A DNA stretch of 64,000 bases, from positions 5,501,001 through 5,565,000 of the forward strand of contig NC_087106.1 in NCBI RefSeq assembly GCF_963855985.1, written 5' to 3'. Origin of the DNA: Ostrinia nubilalis (lineage: Eukaryota > Arthropoda > Insecta > Lepidoptera > Crambidae). The position numbers and the translations under genes are program-made. Shown one piece after another: positions 22,468 through 33,733 of the stretch. Positions within the stretch are counted from its first letter, which is position 1. Each line of letters starts with the position of its first letter. The notes below the pieces were generated by a model, which searched no databases, was not told the DNA's origin, and was given only the letters and a program-made list of their open reading frames with translations.

Positions 22468-25400
22468 TCAAGAATAATGTTGAACAGGTACGCCGAAGTC
22501 ACAGATATACTTTTGAAGGTAGGCGAAGAATTGGTTCGCTGCTTCTGAGTAGTAATACTGTAGCATTATAGGCCCAGGGTCAGCAAATAAGGTCGCTAGC
22601 ACACGTATCACAACGGGGTCTGAAAATAACACAAAATTTACTTATATTATAGTCCGGTCGCCGAGCACGTAGAATTTCGTCGCACAGTCGCGACAGCAAT
22701 ATAATTACACGCGAGCGATAAGGATAGGTAGCTTGGGGTCATTGGAAGAAATTCTACGTGCTCGGCGACAGACTTTATTTACAAACTGTGCCTCAGTATT
22801 TCTGAAGCGATTACTGTGTCGATATACGCCCGTTTCCCGTATTCAATCCTTGTCCAAATCCGGATTTCAACTGTCAAATTTAATTTTATTGTAGATTAAA
22901 TAACTACAATTTTCAACTATTTTCGATGCGTTTACACTTTAATATTGTTTAAATTGCCTTTTAAACAATATGAAAATGTAAAAACATCGAAATCCGCAGA
23001 TATTTTGACCAAAACCATATTAGAATTTGACAGTTGACGGACGGTTTTGGATTAGGATTCTGTTACATTCATGATAGTCAAGTTCGGGATCGAATCAAAG
23101 AGCGAAGTAGTCACGTACAAAAAGCTGGAGCGAAGCGATTAAAACTGTCACGAACGTGTCTAGGAGACTGTTACTTTAAACTGCGATACGAAAATCGATT
23201 TAAAGGATCTACTCGTAAGTCCTACGAGTATATTGGAGTAGTTGAAGTTAGAGATTTTTTTCAAAAGGCTTTTTAGATAAGTATTCAATAGGCAATAATA
23301 AACAACTGACTTTGGTTATACCAGCAACATCAACGAAATCGACTATGAAGTCGAACTAAACAACTTCTAAACAGAACTGAATCCTCATACCTTGACTGTT
23401 TAAGACCTTCGGACCTATCCCAAAAGCAAACGACGATATGTAGGGTGTCACTCTGGAAAATTGGATGTCTTTGCTCAGAGGAATCACAGCAGTTAGAGTT
23501 ATACCTAGAAAAAAAACTGAGTGTAAAAAAATCAACTAATTAAAATGGCAACATACAGAAATTAATCAACCCTTTTAGCTTCTGAGGCATAATTTATTCG
23601 TTCTTTTCAGCCAAATGACGTCCACTGCTGAACATAGACCTCCCCCAATGATTTCCATAATAATCGTAGTAGGTAGAACTGACAGCCGATGGGGCAGCAA
23701 AGTTGAGGCCACGCACCGGAAAGCGCAGCGTAGGACGTCCACCCACAAGGTGGACCGACGACCTCATAAAGGTAGCAGGAACGCGCTGGAGCAGGCCGCC
23801 ACCAACAGGCCATTGTGGAAATCATTGGGTCAGCAGTGGACGTCCTATGACTGAAATGATGATGATGATGATGATTGCAAAATCACCCTGTATATTCACC
23901 AAAAGATTTACCAAAAGTTCCATTAGCACGGTCAGTAATCGTAACAGGCTCTTGTCCCCTGCGGTGGAAAATAAAGTGGGCGTTCCTGGATTCGATCCTG
24001 ATACTGTCAAAGTCTATAGCCATCACGAGGTTGTTAGATGTCTTATTTATACTGAAAAATTTTAAATTCAGTGTTTAAGTTTCAACCACACCAACGCGTG
24101 CATATCGCCATCGCCGGAGCGATGATAGGCCAATGACAGGTCGCGCGACCCATGATAGTCCGCGCGACCTGTCATTGGCCTATGATCGCGCCGGCGATGG
24201 CGATCTGCACGCGTTGGTGTGGTTGCAGCATTTAAAGCCCGGTCTGCCCGCTCGCACACTCACTGCGGGCGACCGTCGCACAGTCACGACAGCAATATAA
24301 TTACGCGCGAGCGATAAGGATAGGTAGCTTGGAGTCATTGGACAAAATTCTACGTGCTCGCAGACCAGACTATATATATACTCTTATACTATGTTACTCT
24401 TAGTTAACATTATAGAGGTTTTAGCATCGGACTACAGATTCGATGATGATTATTTTGGTACAAGATTTTTTAATCCGTAAATATTGAATTTGCTTTATAT
24501 CTCATTTTGTCTAGAGGACCAATGTTGATAGTACATCATTATTTACACAAGTAATCCAAATTAGGAAATAAAATATGAACTAGTTAATATGTAGAGCTAT
24601 TTCTATGATATAACGTTTTTTAGCGAACAGACTACGACTTTAGGTACGGTAGGTACCTTAACAATGAGCGAATATAAATCCAAATGAACTTACTAAAAGC
24701 TGCTAATTCTATCGCCAGAGAAGATGATACGAGTCCTCGTCATTAAAAGAGTAAAATTGACGGTTGGCACTATCGTATCCAACAAGTCTCTATAGAAAGG
24801 CTTGTTGCCATAGTTATGCATTTCCTTGCACTGTGTGGTACTGGCCAGGTAACTCCTGACGCAGTCTACGTCATCCTCGAACTCGCAAGGGTAGTAGAGA
24901 TCGGGACTTATCCCGTTGCTCCTGATGGTCCTGCCTCTGACGTCACGCTTGTTATGACGTGTATCATGGTCATCTGAAAAGAAAGATTGTATTTGAGTTC
25001 AGTACGTCTAGCATGAACAACTTTCGTCTTCGAATCGTTTGCGTATTCGATCAAATTCAACACTCAATCTTCGAATTAAACGATAACGTGACAATTTTGA
25101 TTCTCAAAATAAGTTTCGTGTAACCACATCTCATACTAAGTTCACTTTACGACACGTTCACAAGGGCGCTGTTGTAGTTTTCTTACTAAATCTTTTGATG
25201 GCGATTCGAGTACGCAAACGATTTGAACTCGAAAGTTTTTCGTGCTAGCCGTACTGATTAGAGGATTCGATCCTGAGATACCGGACGTTATTTTATCCCG
25301 AAAATTTCGGGATTGAATTTGACTAATCCCGGGATTTACGGGATTGAATACAAAATAATAAAATTCGTGAAAAAATATCGCGTGAAACGATACGCACTCT

Positions 25401-25697
25401 TCGTTTGACATTTGCAGCATATGCAGCGATTAACTCCAATTTAACAGTTTTATAACCATAAAAAATTGGCGTAACAGCCTGTCGCTTTAAGAAGAGACAC
25501 TAGATCCTTCTAAAGACACATTTCTGGGGTACCAACCTTTCCTTTAATGAAATAAAGCATTGAACTAGGCTTTCAAATGATAACAATATTAGTGGGAATG
25601 TGGGATACATACCTTTCCTAACATCTTCCTTTTCATCATCTCCGAAGGCACAATATAAAATGACTAACAACAAAAATCCTAGTAAATTGAAACGCAT
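22468..25697 (-). CDS. Fibrohexamerin (P25)-like secreted protein, gene E
   Basis: Exons 25697-25613, 24973-24694, 24051-23912, 23504-23391, 22619-22468; phases 1-2-1-1; 256 aa. A hydrophobic signal peptide (MRFNLLGFLLLVILYCAFG) is followed by a charged spacer with a basic patch (RHNKRDVRGR), then YYPCEFEDDVDCVRSYL and a third Cys. Sequons NFT and NGT occupy the conserved places. Exon 4 is the shortest of the cluster (114 bp) but in frame. The C-terminus [17 protein letters not shown] resembles F and G rather than A-D, so E belongs to the second subfamily, though it lacks their extra Cys pair. The basic patch could be a processing site; that is inference. Introns 2, 3 and 4 carry MITEs and a LINE fragment. 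Confidence 0.75.
22652..22775. mobile_element. MITE family 2 in gene E intron 4
   Basis: CCGAGCACGTAGAATTTCGT to AAATTCTACGTGCTCGGCG, inverted ends with ACGCGAGCGATAAGGATAGG inside. Other copies are at 24237, 35721 (partial), 37500 and 59075. Confidence 0.75.
23590..23865 (-). repeat. RTE-like LINE C-terminal fragment in gene E intron 3
   Basis: CAAATGACGTCCACTGCTGA at the left and GGACGTCCACCCACAAGGTG further in. Translation of the right-hand part on the plus strand gives MRPRTGKRSVGRPPTRWTDD, the C-terminal tail of a lepidopteran LINE polyprotein, so this copy is composite or rearranged. Confidence 0.55.
24078..24232. mobile_element. GC-rich hairpin MITE family 4 in gene E intron 2
   Basis: Near-perfect palindrome with arms AACCACACCAACGCGTGCA and its complement. 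It starts 27 bp from gene E exon 3 and abuts a family 2 MITE. Confidence 0.78.
24237..24374. mobile_element. MITE family 2
   Basis: GCCCGGTCTGCCCGCTCGCA to AATTCTACGTGCTCGCAGAC, next to the family 4 hairpin in gene E intron 2. Confidence 0.65.
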
Positions 25698-25752
25698 TTT
25701 GAGTACTTCAAGATTTCAAAATAAAATAATTAATGAAATATCCTGCCATTGC

Positions 25753-25760
25753 TATTTATA
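25753..25760 (-). promoter_or_regulatory. TATA box of gene E
   Basis: TATAAATA, about 55 bp upstream of the gene E ATG. The same octamer is used by F and G. Confidence 0.55.
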
Positions 25761-25876
25761 TGTTTTTAAACTGAGTGATTAAGATAATAACAGTAATAAT
25801 ATAATAAATATAAGTAATAGATTTTAATATGAGTAAGTATTTACTTCCCGTGGAAATCGGGTTTATCAATAACTAG

Positions 25877-26053
25877 CTTTCCGCCCGCGGCTTCGCCCGC
25901 GTGGAATTTTGTCTGTCACAGAAAAACTTTATCGCGCGCGTCCCTGTTTCAAAAACCGGGATAAAAACTATCCTATGTTCTTTCCCGGGACTCAAACTAT
26001 CTCTATGCCAAATTTCATCAAAATCGGTTGCGAGGTTTAAGCGGGAAAGCGTA

Positions 26054-26098
<45 letters not shown>

Positions 26099-26105
26099 GT
26101 TACTT
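25877..26105 (-). repeat. LINE 3' end with (CAGA)n microsatellite
   Basis: CCCGCGGCTTCGCCCGCGTG then CCGGGATAAAAACTATCCTA, AATTTCATCAAAATCGGTTG and twelve or so CAGA units (about 26051-26098). This is a common lepidopteran RTE-type 3' end. Confidence 0.6.
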
Positions 26106-26269
26106 TCGCATTTATAATATTAGTTGGGATAGTTGGGATGGTTGAATCATTTTCTCCAAACGTCATTTATAATGATAAAATCAATCAGTATATCCAGGAA
26201 TTAAAGACAGGTATAATTTTTAGTGCACTAATTAAAAGATAATTACAATAATGTTTCCTTTAATTACAT

Positions 26270-26465
26270 TATCTATCTATATAAATAAAAATGAATTGCT
26301 GTTCGTTAGTCTGATTAAAACTCGAGAACGGCTGGGCCGATTGAGCTGATTTTGGTTTTAAAATGTTGTCCAGGGTAGGTCTAAACGGTGAGTAAATAAG
26401 GAAAAATTGCGATGGCTTATTTATTGCCTTTAAGGCGGAACAGAGTTCGCCGGGTCAGCTAGTTT
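26270..26465 (+). repeat. LINE or Helitron-like terminal fragment
   Basis: TATATAAATAAAAATGAATT, TCGAGAACGGCTGGGCCGAT and GAGTTCGCCGGGTCAGCTAG are hallmark phrases of a widespread lepidopteran repeat end. Confidence 0.5.
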
Positions 26466-26549
26466 AAAATAAAAATAACGCGTTCGTTCAATCTGAATAC
26501 ACCTACGTCCTAAATCAGCCCACGCATTATCAACACCCGTATGGCATAC

Positions 26550-26706
26550 GGGACTATTCCTACCTCTCGTTTCCACCGCTGCAACTCCTGTGTAGCCAGG
26601 ATCTACCACAGAACCGCCAGTAAAAACCCAACCAGTGAAGGTCAAGTTTGTCCGGGGGGAAAGTTAAACTGTCATTGGACCCGCAACGAAACTAATCAGA
26701 AGAACA
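26550..26706 (+). repeat. Interspersed repeat RepA
   Basis: GGGACTATTCCTACCTCTCG to ACCCGCAACGAAACTAATCA. Confidence 0.7.
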
Positions 26707-26799
26707 AAGGAGGACTTCGAAGTTAAGGTTCGACTGGCTCCAGTGCAAAGTGGATGACGGGTGACAAAATGAAGGTTTACGGCACATGTTCAGATTTCA

Positions 26800-27085
26800 T
26801 CATCATCATCATCATCTTCATGTTAGCCATAGGACGTCCACTACTGAACATAGGCCTCCCCCAATTATTTCCAGAAAGGCCGGTTGGTAGCGGCCTGCAT
26901 CCAGCGCCTTCCTGCTACCTTTATGAGGTCGTCGGTCCACCTTATAGGGGCATCCTACACAGCGCTTTCTGGTACATGGCCTCCACTCCAGAACCTTGCT
27001 GCCCCATCGGCCGTCAGTTCTGCGTACTATGTTCCCTGCCCATTGCCACTTCAGCTTGCTAATCCGTCGGGCTATGTCAGCGACT
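26800..27085 (-). repeat. RTE-like LINE C-terminal fragment
   Basis: CATAGGACGTCCACTACTGA to TTCAGCTTGCTAATCCGTCG. On the minus strand it reads as the last part of a non-LTR polyprotein (WQWAGHIV-type, GRPPTRW-type, WKSLGE-type phrases in this repeat family), decayed. Confidence 0.6.
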
Positions 27086-27519
27086 TAAAAAACTACGGAG
27101 CGGCACCGCTGCGACGCCGCTGCGGCGACGCACCGCAATGTCAACGCCAGTGTGGCATCTCCCTTACTTTGACATTTGATTATACTCGTACTACTCGTAA
27201 TCCTGTGGGTCTAGTCAAAATGCCATCCCAAACCAATAGGAAGTTTTCACTAATGTCAGTCGCCGCGTCACCAGTAATTCGATTCGATCGGAAAATGGCA
27301 GCCAAAATGCACATTGAACCACCAACGACGCGGCGATATAAAAGTTCATTCAAAATCGAATAAAAGTTAAAAAATGTCTATGACTGCGATTGTTTTTACT
27401 TTTTTAGCTTTTTTTTTTTAAATTAGTTTCTTCCTTCTTTCTGCTCTATATTTACGTCTATGCTTGGCTGTCAAATTAGCTGTCAAAACGACATCGCGAT
27501 ACGGATTTGTCAAAACAGC

Positions 27520-27644
27520 CTTAGGGTGGGTTGCACCATCTTAGTTTAACTTTGACAAACGTCTAAAATCTGTCAAACTCCATACAAAAAACACCGGTTA
27601 ACGTAATAGTTACGGTCAAAGTTAGGTGGTGCAACTCACCCTAT
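27520..27644. mobile_element. Hairpin MITE family 3
   Basis: GGGTTGCACCATCTTAGTTT to TTAGGTGGTGCAACTCACCC, with AACACCGGTTAACG in the loop. Other copies are at 53384, 54645 and 60678. Confidence 0.78.
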
Positions 27645-28199
27645 TGGTTTTCGATATAATCGAAGCTTATCACCGGGGTTTTAGTAATCGCAATGAAAAT
27701 GGCGGGTGTTGCGATTCGATTCGATTTTGATTGAGTCTTAAGTGCATGTTGGCTAAGCCTTTGTATGGGAAATTTCAATCCAGTCTTTCGATTATCGATA
27801 GGTAGGGCTTTGCGATTCGATTTTTTGCCCTTTGACTAAGCCTTTTTTGTTATCGACCTCTTTTGCGATTTTTTATTTGTTTGCGACTGGTTTGCGATGG
27901 GTTTGCGATTTTAAAGTGCATTTTGACTAGACCCACTGATTTAATTTGTCACCGAGTTTTGGGCCCGCAGTCTGTGGTTGTTAGTGCCAAACATTAGTCC
28001 AATTATGGTTTGCGGTGGCTGTCCATGTAAATATATTTGACATGATCAGATTTATTATTTTGTTATTTGAATATTAGCTGAACTTGATTTAGATGGTTAG
28101 AGGAGTTTATTGTTGAACCACACTAACTACGTCCTAAAAATAGCACTTATTTTAAATTGAATAAGATACAACAGTTCTTCCTTGCTTGTTAGGACACCG

Positions 28200-28440
28200 T
28201 CTGAGTCTGATGATGTTTTTTTTATGTGACAGGAGGCAAACGAGCAGACGGATCACCTGATGGTGATTAGATGAAGGATGAAAATGCTTAGGTACATGTT
28301 TAAATATGATCTTAATAATATATTCCATGACTCCAGATTCTTGTACTAGTCACTAACATTTGCCCCCAGTGGGATTCGAACCCGAAAACGGTGGCTTTAA
28401 AACACACAAACCACCAAGCCCCGACAAGGTCGCTGCCGAT
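28200..28440 (-). mobile_element. tRNA-derived SINE-like unit
   Basis: On the minus strand: GGGGCTTGGTGGTTTGTGTG, then a perfect box B, GGTTCGAATCC (about 28374-28384), a body, and ACCATCAGGTGATCCGTCTG at the far end, a phrase common in lepidopteran SINEs. Confidence 0.55.
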
Positions 28441-29019
28441 TTACAAAGTATCATCAATAGCAATATTACTGACATTATTTTCAACCATATTACCTTGAAT
28501 TAAGACGCAAAAATAAACAGCTATTTATACTTATGTTAATAAATTCCGCTAAGTGTTATGTTGGTATTTATAACAGCTACATGCGTGATTCCAGCCATTA
28601 TGTAATAGATGATTGACTCGCTGAAACACAGTTTATATAATGAGGGAAGTCTACATTAGCATGTTTTAATTATTTATTCGTCACAATTAACAGCTATATC
28701 AATCACAATAAATAAATCAAAAGTCTTGATTAAATTCAGTTTACTATTTCTGAGGTAATTTTAATTTAAAATGAAACAAATGTTTTAAAATGGAAGGTAG
28801 AGCTCTATTCTCATGTATATCTATTACGTTTTCAGTTTTAGTTAAACCAGTTACATTACAAAAATATTTATAGTATGGATATTTTTGTTACAAAAGTACC
28901 CATTCTATGGGTTGTAAGTTTTATGGTGAAATCATAGTTTTTAATTTGACCAAATTGAAAACTTAGTTTATGGCTTTGAAAGTTATAACGCACTTAAAAC
29001 TAAGGGAATTTCAAGGCCA

Positions 29020-29085
29020 AAGATTAACGGGCTGCTCAAGGACTCGAACCTAGACATGATCATTATTGTACGATGAGCCACTAAG
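29020..29085 (-). repeat. tRNA-like fragment
   Basis: The minus strand contains a perfect box B, GGTTCGAGTCC, and a tRNA-like length, but no foldable acceptor stem was seen. It is probably a SINE head, not a functional tRNA. Confidence 0.35.
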
Positions 29086-29126
29086 TACACCATTAATTGT
29101 GTCAATTTGGTAGTAGGATTAAATTA

Positions 29127-29265
29127 AACAGTTAGAGGTAAGATAGCCAGTTCCTTGTGGTTGAGGTTGAGGATTCCGGGTGAAGCTCGCTTCCACCTTC
29201 GGCCTGATCATCACTTACCATCAGGTGAGATACTTTACAAGCCAAGAGCTTCCTCGTTGTGGATA
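29127..29265 (+). mobile_element. SINE 3' half
   Basis: AGAGGTAAGATAGCCAGTTC to AAGAGCTTCCTCGTTGTGGA, matching the 3' half of the SINE at 11438. Confidence 0.7.
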
Positions 29266-29342
29266 ATAATAAAATAAATTAAAAAAAAACACTTTTTACG
29301 ACAAATATTTTTTATTTTCGCATTAACGCAGTATTTCTTCAT

Positions 29343-32030
29343 TTAAGAAGAAATGGGTATGCCGAAGTCACAGATGTATTTTTGTAGATACCCGAAGTAT
29401 AGGCTGGGGGCTTCTGTCAGGAAGATTTCCAGGAACAGCTGTGGAAGGTTGGCCAAGAAGGCTGTGTTCACTTGTGTGACCACCGGCTCTGAAAATATAA
29501 AAAACACGTCAAGTACGAATACGGATACTGTGAGTGTTATGTGTCGTGGTAACATCACTAGTGGTAGTGTAACAAATGACAATGTGAGGGTAGTTGAAAA
29601 TTTTCAAGCCCGCCCGTACGGACGACGCCGCGAGCCGCCATCGCCAGTCTGCTTGTGTCCACGGCTGCAGCATAGTAGCCGAAACGTCAAGCCGTGAGTA
29701 CATAATGTAACTCATTAATAAACGTCGCGAAGACCCGTTTCTTACTATTTTATACAAAAACACCATTAAATGTTAGCACTTTGGTGTACGGCACAGGAGG
29801 ACTTACAACCCGGTCGAGTTAACTGCGTACCTGGCGGCTGTGACGTCACATCGACGCACTGGTCCGGACGGGGCGAACGCGGGGAGGAGTGCGGTAAGTG
29901 GGAGGGAGAGTCGCATTCTAAGGTGCGCAGTTAGCTCGATCGGGTTATATTGTACACAGCATAGACTGCACGACGCACAAGTGAGTGAAGTAGAATATTT
30001 TGAAAATAATTTTCAAGTCTCTGCTGCAAGAAGTCCACTGCATCTCCAAACTACAATGTTTTTTTTTTAAATCAGATCTTTGTCCAGCACTGGACGTCTT
30101 TACTTTGAAGAGGAGTAGTTTCCTGGAGTCAATATTGTAGGCTGATTTTTATTCTTCTTTTTTTTTGTAAACAATAAATATTCGTAATTAGTATTGCACG
30201 TAATACTATTAATAAGTTACGTAATACTAACAGTTCTGGTTCTGTTAACCCCTCGTGCTAAGGAGTACTTAGGTTCACCACAATAGTCCATCGGTGGCGG
30301 GGTTCGAAGAGTCGGCTAGTCCAACACCGGCATCGTTGGCCTGTCAAAATTTGAGAATTTTCATCTATTTTGTGTTTGCAGATTATACTTACGTGTACTC
30401 CCTAGAACTCTTGGTCCAATCGCGGGAACGGTAATTGGATCAGATATGTAAGCCGTGACTCTGGATTGCTTGAAGTCGATGCCTTTTTTGAGTGGAACCA
30501 CAGCGGTCAGTGTTGCAGCTGAAATGAAAATAAAAATTAAGTCTTTAAAAGAGTTACATGATATGGTCTAATATTTTTGTAGACAAGAGGCGTGGAGATC
30601 TATGATGAATTTACTTTTGAAAAAATAGTTCATTTATTAGACTCTATATTCTGAACAAATTAGCCTAAGATTAGGCTAGCAAAATATTCATAAAAAAATA
30701 GCCCTTGTTTAACACAGTGTTAGCCGTTGCACAACTCTACTGATAACAGAGGCTTATTAGGCGTCAGGTACAAAACTGACTATATGGTTGCGGCGTACTG
30801 ACGTGACTGCAACGTGACAAAAGCAAACTGACAACCGTTTGTAAATGGCCCACAAATAATGTTGAAGCAACGGCTGTCAAATTGTACAAAAAAGTCGCGG
30901 TCACGTCGCGCTACAGTCACGCCACTTTCATGCTAGAAGCTTTAACCCTTACAAAAGGTTGCGTTAGTGAAGTCAGCTCGTTTGATGGGCTCCTGTCCCC
31001 TCCTTTGGTAGATGAAGGTAGTATATCTGGAGTCGATGTTGATGTTTTCGAAGTCCACGGACATTATTAGGTTATCGGTCTTCTTGTTGATGCTGAAAAA
31101 TAAAATATTAAGATAAATAAACCATAAAACTCATTAAAATTTATTTTTGCAAATAAGGTTTAAAAAAGCGCTTTTAGACGTCTCAGTATTAACCCTACCA
31201 CTGCTTCGGGACAATAAATGGACCAGTGCTGAGAATAAGCTACGCAAGAAACTCAGTCACTGTTGTGTAACTGAATATCTCTTAAATCTGTTATGTAATA
31301 TTAAATATCTCTTAAATCTAGTCATGACAAAATACTACATAAGTATTAAATGTGTGTTCACACAACAACTGGAATGGCCATAAAGATATAGTTTCAGCTC
31401 TTTGAATAGTAAAAATAACTCTAAAACAACTGTGTAAATAAATGAAATAAACATTTCGGCAATAGCATTATTTTTAGAAAAAAATCAAATCAAAATTCGT
31501 TTATTTGTGGAACATAGGTAAATTACATATTACAACAGGTGTTAAAAATTAAGTAGTCGGTATCACTATGTTTGGCCCTTTGTATGAAGAAGAAGAGATT
31601 TAATTATGTAGAGCACAAATTACTAGTACTCTTATTCATTTTGATGAATTTTAGTTTCTGTGACGGGTCTGGGTGTTTTCTATGTATAATGTATGTATTT
31701 AAAAAAAAATGTATTTAAGTATGTTTATAGCCGTTGTCTAGTACCCATAGTACAAGCTTTGCTTAGTTTGGGACTAGCGGCGCAGTGTAAAATGTCCAAG
31801 GATATTGCACATTTGATATACATTGAGACGACAAAATCACAAAACGATTTAGTGAACCTATTCTTAAACAAGCATGTATTTCGTTTAGCTGGAGGGGTTA
31901 ACGGAAATAAATCTATACTTATAATAAATCTGTAGAGAGGTCAATTCTGTACATGAAATATATTTTCAAAATAACTATCAGGGGGTGATTAGTGATCGAT
32001 ACTGATGCCAAAAATGCAATCAGTAAAATT

Positions 32031-32067
<37 letters not shown>

Positions 32068-33682
32068 ATGTTCCTTATAGAAACAAAAACCACTTGACGG
32101 ATTTTAACGAAACTTGGTACAATTATTCTTCATACTCCTGGGCAGGTTATAGGATACTTAGGAATTCCCACGGGAACGGGAATTAGCGGGAAAATCCTTT
32201 TGTACGAAAAATCTAAACCGCTTAAGTTAGACGCTTGAAATTTGGCATGCAGGTACCTTAGTAAACTTAAAGCTTAGTTGCAACAGGATATTGCAAAATT
32301 CCCACGGGAACGGGAGTTAGCGGGAAAAAACATTTGTATGAAAAAATCTGAACCGCGTAAGATAGATGAAGGGGGGGTAAAACGAGATCCACGCGTACGA
32401 AGTCGCGGGCGGCCGCTAGTAAATAATAAATAAATAAAATTTATTTATTTATTATTTATTTATTTCCGTTAACCCCTCCAGCTAAACGAAATACATGCTT
32501 GTTTATGAATAGGTTCACTAAATCGTTTTGTGATTTTGTCGTCTCAATGTATATCAAATGTGCATCAAACTTACTAAAATCTGTTGATCCTGTCGCCAAT
32601 GTACTTTATCCGGGTCTTGGTCACAATAAGGGTTAAATTGAACCCTGGCAGGTATACCACTAAGCGGTCTCTGTACACAGGCTTGCGGGCATAGTTGTGA
32701 GTCTCTTTGCATTGACCGCTGCTTGCGAAGTAATGGCGGATGCAGTCGATGTCATCTTCGAAGTCGCACGGATAGTATATCTCGCAGTTTTTATTGACTT
32801 GGTTGCCAATGTTGCTAAGGTTGCCTTGGTTACCAAGGTTGCCGAGGTTACCAAGGTTGCCTTGGTTTCCAAGGTTGCCAAGATTTCCTTGGTTGCCGAG
32901 GTCACCAAGGTTAGCTTGATCACCAATATTTCCAAGGTTTCCTTGGTTGCCAAGGTCGCCAAGGTTGCCTTGGTTGCCAAGGTCACCAAGGTTGCCTTGG
33001 TTGCCAAGGTCGCCAAGGTTGCCTTGGTTGCCAAGGTTGCCAAGATTTCCTTGATTTCCAAGGTTGCCAAGGTTACCAAGGTTGCCTTGGTTGCCATCAA
33101 TGCGGTCTGTATCAACGCACTCTATGTCATCGCGTTCATCATAATAAGGTCCATTGCGTGTGTAATAACCACGTCCTTTGTCATCATCTAGAATAATTAC
33201 ATAACATTTTAATAGAATTTCAAAGAACATTCGAAGTAGGTACAGTGAACAACAAAATAAACAATAAGCTTATTCCATTGACTCATTCGTAGAACTAAAC
33301 CATAGATTTTCTGTTGTATTCGGTTTTGCCCCATATGAGAGGTTATTAACCGGTTATTAAAACACATATTTGTTTAATATACGGCCAATAATGATTAAAA
33401 TTTATGTATTTTCTTCAATTTAAGTTAATTTTAATTACATACTAAACATTTCAACTTAAAAAAAATAATTTATCACAAATGTATTATTTTAATCTTATAA
33501 ATGTAATCTGTCACGAAGATTGAACCTAAAACCTCAGAAGTTAGAATCTTCATGAAGGCTTTAGATTACTTTTGTGAAATAAAATAACCTTATAAAAACT
33601 TACCGATCTTCGCATCTTTTTTGTCACCTCCTCCATAACACAAGCCTACAAATAATACCAAATAAAACACTTCAAACCGCAT
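29343..33682 (-). CDS. Fibrohexamerin (P25)-like protein with Gly-Asn-x repeat, gene F
   Basis: Exons 33682-33604, 33187-32575, 31092-30953, 30518-30393, 29488-29343; phases 1-2-1-1; 367 aa, much longer than its relatives. After the signal ([17 protein letters not shown]) come an acidic/Tyr spacer and a Cys (DDIEC). Next are 33 consecutive triplets, mostly GNL, GNQ and GDL, then another Cys ([10 protein letters not shown]) and the normal Cys domain ([12 protein letters not shown]). Sequons NLT and NATF are conserved. Exon 5 ends [15 protein letters not shown]. The repeat is in frame and free of stops, so it is translated if the gene is. Gly at every third place recalls collagen or silk-like repeats but there is no proline. 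Gene G is the closest relative. A possible AATAAA lies about 30 bp after the stop. Confidence 0.77.
31155..31275 (-). repeat. LINE 3'-tail fragment in gene F intron 2
   Basis: ACCACTGCTTCGGGACAATA and AGTGCTGAGAATAAGCTACG match 49505-49620 and, inverted, 37680-37845. Confidence 0.5.
31808..32566. repeat. Inverted repeat bracketing LINE debris in gene F intron 2
   Basis: About 105 bp at 31808-31916 (TTTGATATACATTGAGACGA) returns inverted at 32463-32566, ending 9 bp before the exon 2 boundary. The interior holds a TGTC microsatellite (32035-32067) and GGGAACGGGAATTAGCGGG-type LINE end sequence (about 32160-32420). Confidence 0.65.
32799..33095 (-). repeat. Coding minisatellite in gene F exon 2 (Gly-Asn-x)33
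   Basis: A 9-bp unit, GGCAACCTT / GGCAACCAA and variants, with a partial 27-bp higher-order period encoding GNLGDLGNQ or GNLGNLGNQ. Thirty-three triplets, all in frame, with only synonymous or conservative variants such as GNI and GDQ. Confidence 0.9.
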
Positions 33683-33725
33683 TTTGGGTTTGTTCTGATT
33701 CCATAAAATCATCTCAAAGCACCTG

Positions 33726-33733
33726 TATTTATA
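33726..33733 (-). promoter_or_regulatory. TATA box of gene F
   Basis: TATAAATA, about 44 bp upstream of the gene F ATG, same octamer and near-identical spacing as gene G. Confidence 0.6.

Larger units (their letters stand above)
25698..29342. other. Intergenic, gene F to gene E: repeat mosaic
   Basis: Gene E promoter, then LINE 3' ends (25877-26105 with a CAGA microsatellite, 26270-26465), RepA (26550), an RTE-like LINE tail (26800-27085), a family 3 MITE (27520), a SINE-like unit (28200-28440) and a SINE 3' half (29127). 27660-28200 and 28440-29020 are AT-rich with no recognised content. No gene is supported. Confidence 0.5.

Noticed and set aside
26051..26098. CAGA array as a CRISPR-like or regulatory repeat
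   Set aside because: A simple tetranucleotide microsatellite at a LINE 3' end.
32697..33191. 164-codon plus-strand open frame rich in [10 protein letters not shown]
   Set aside because: It is the antisense of the coding minisatellite of gene F; the minus-strand reading fits exon structure, phases and family.
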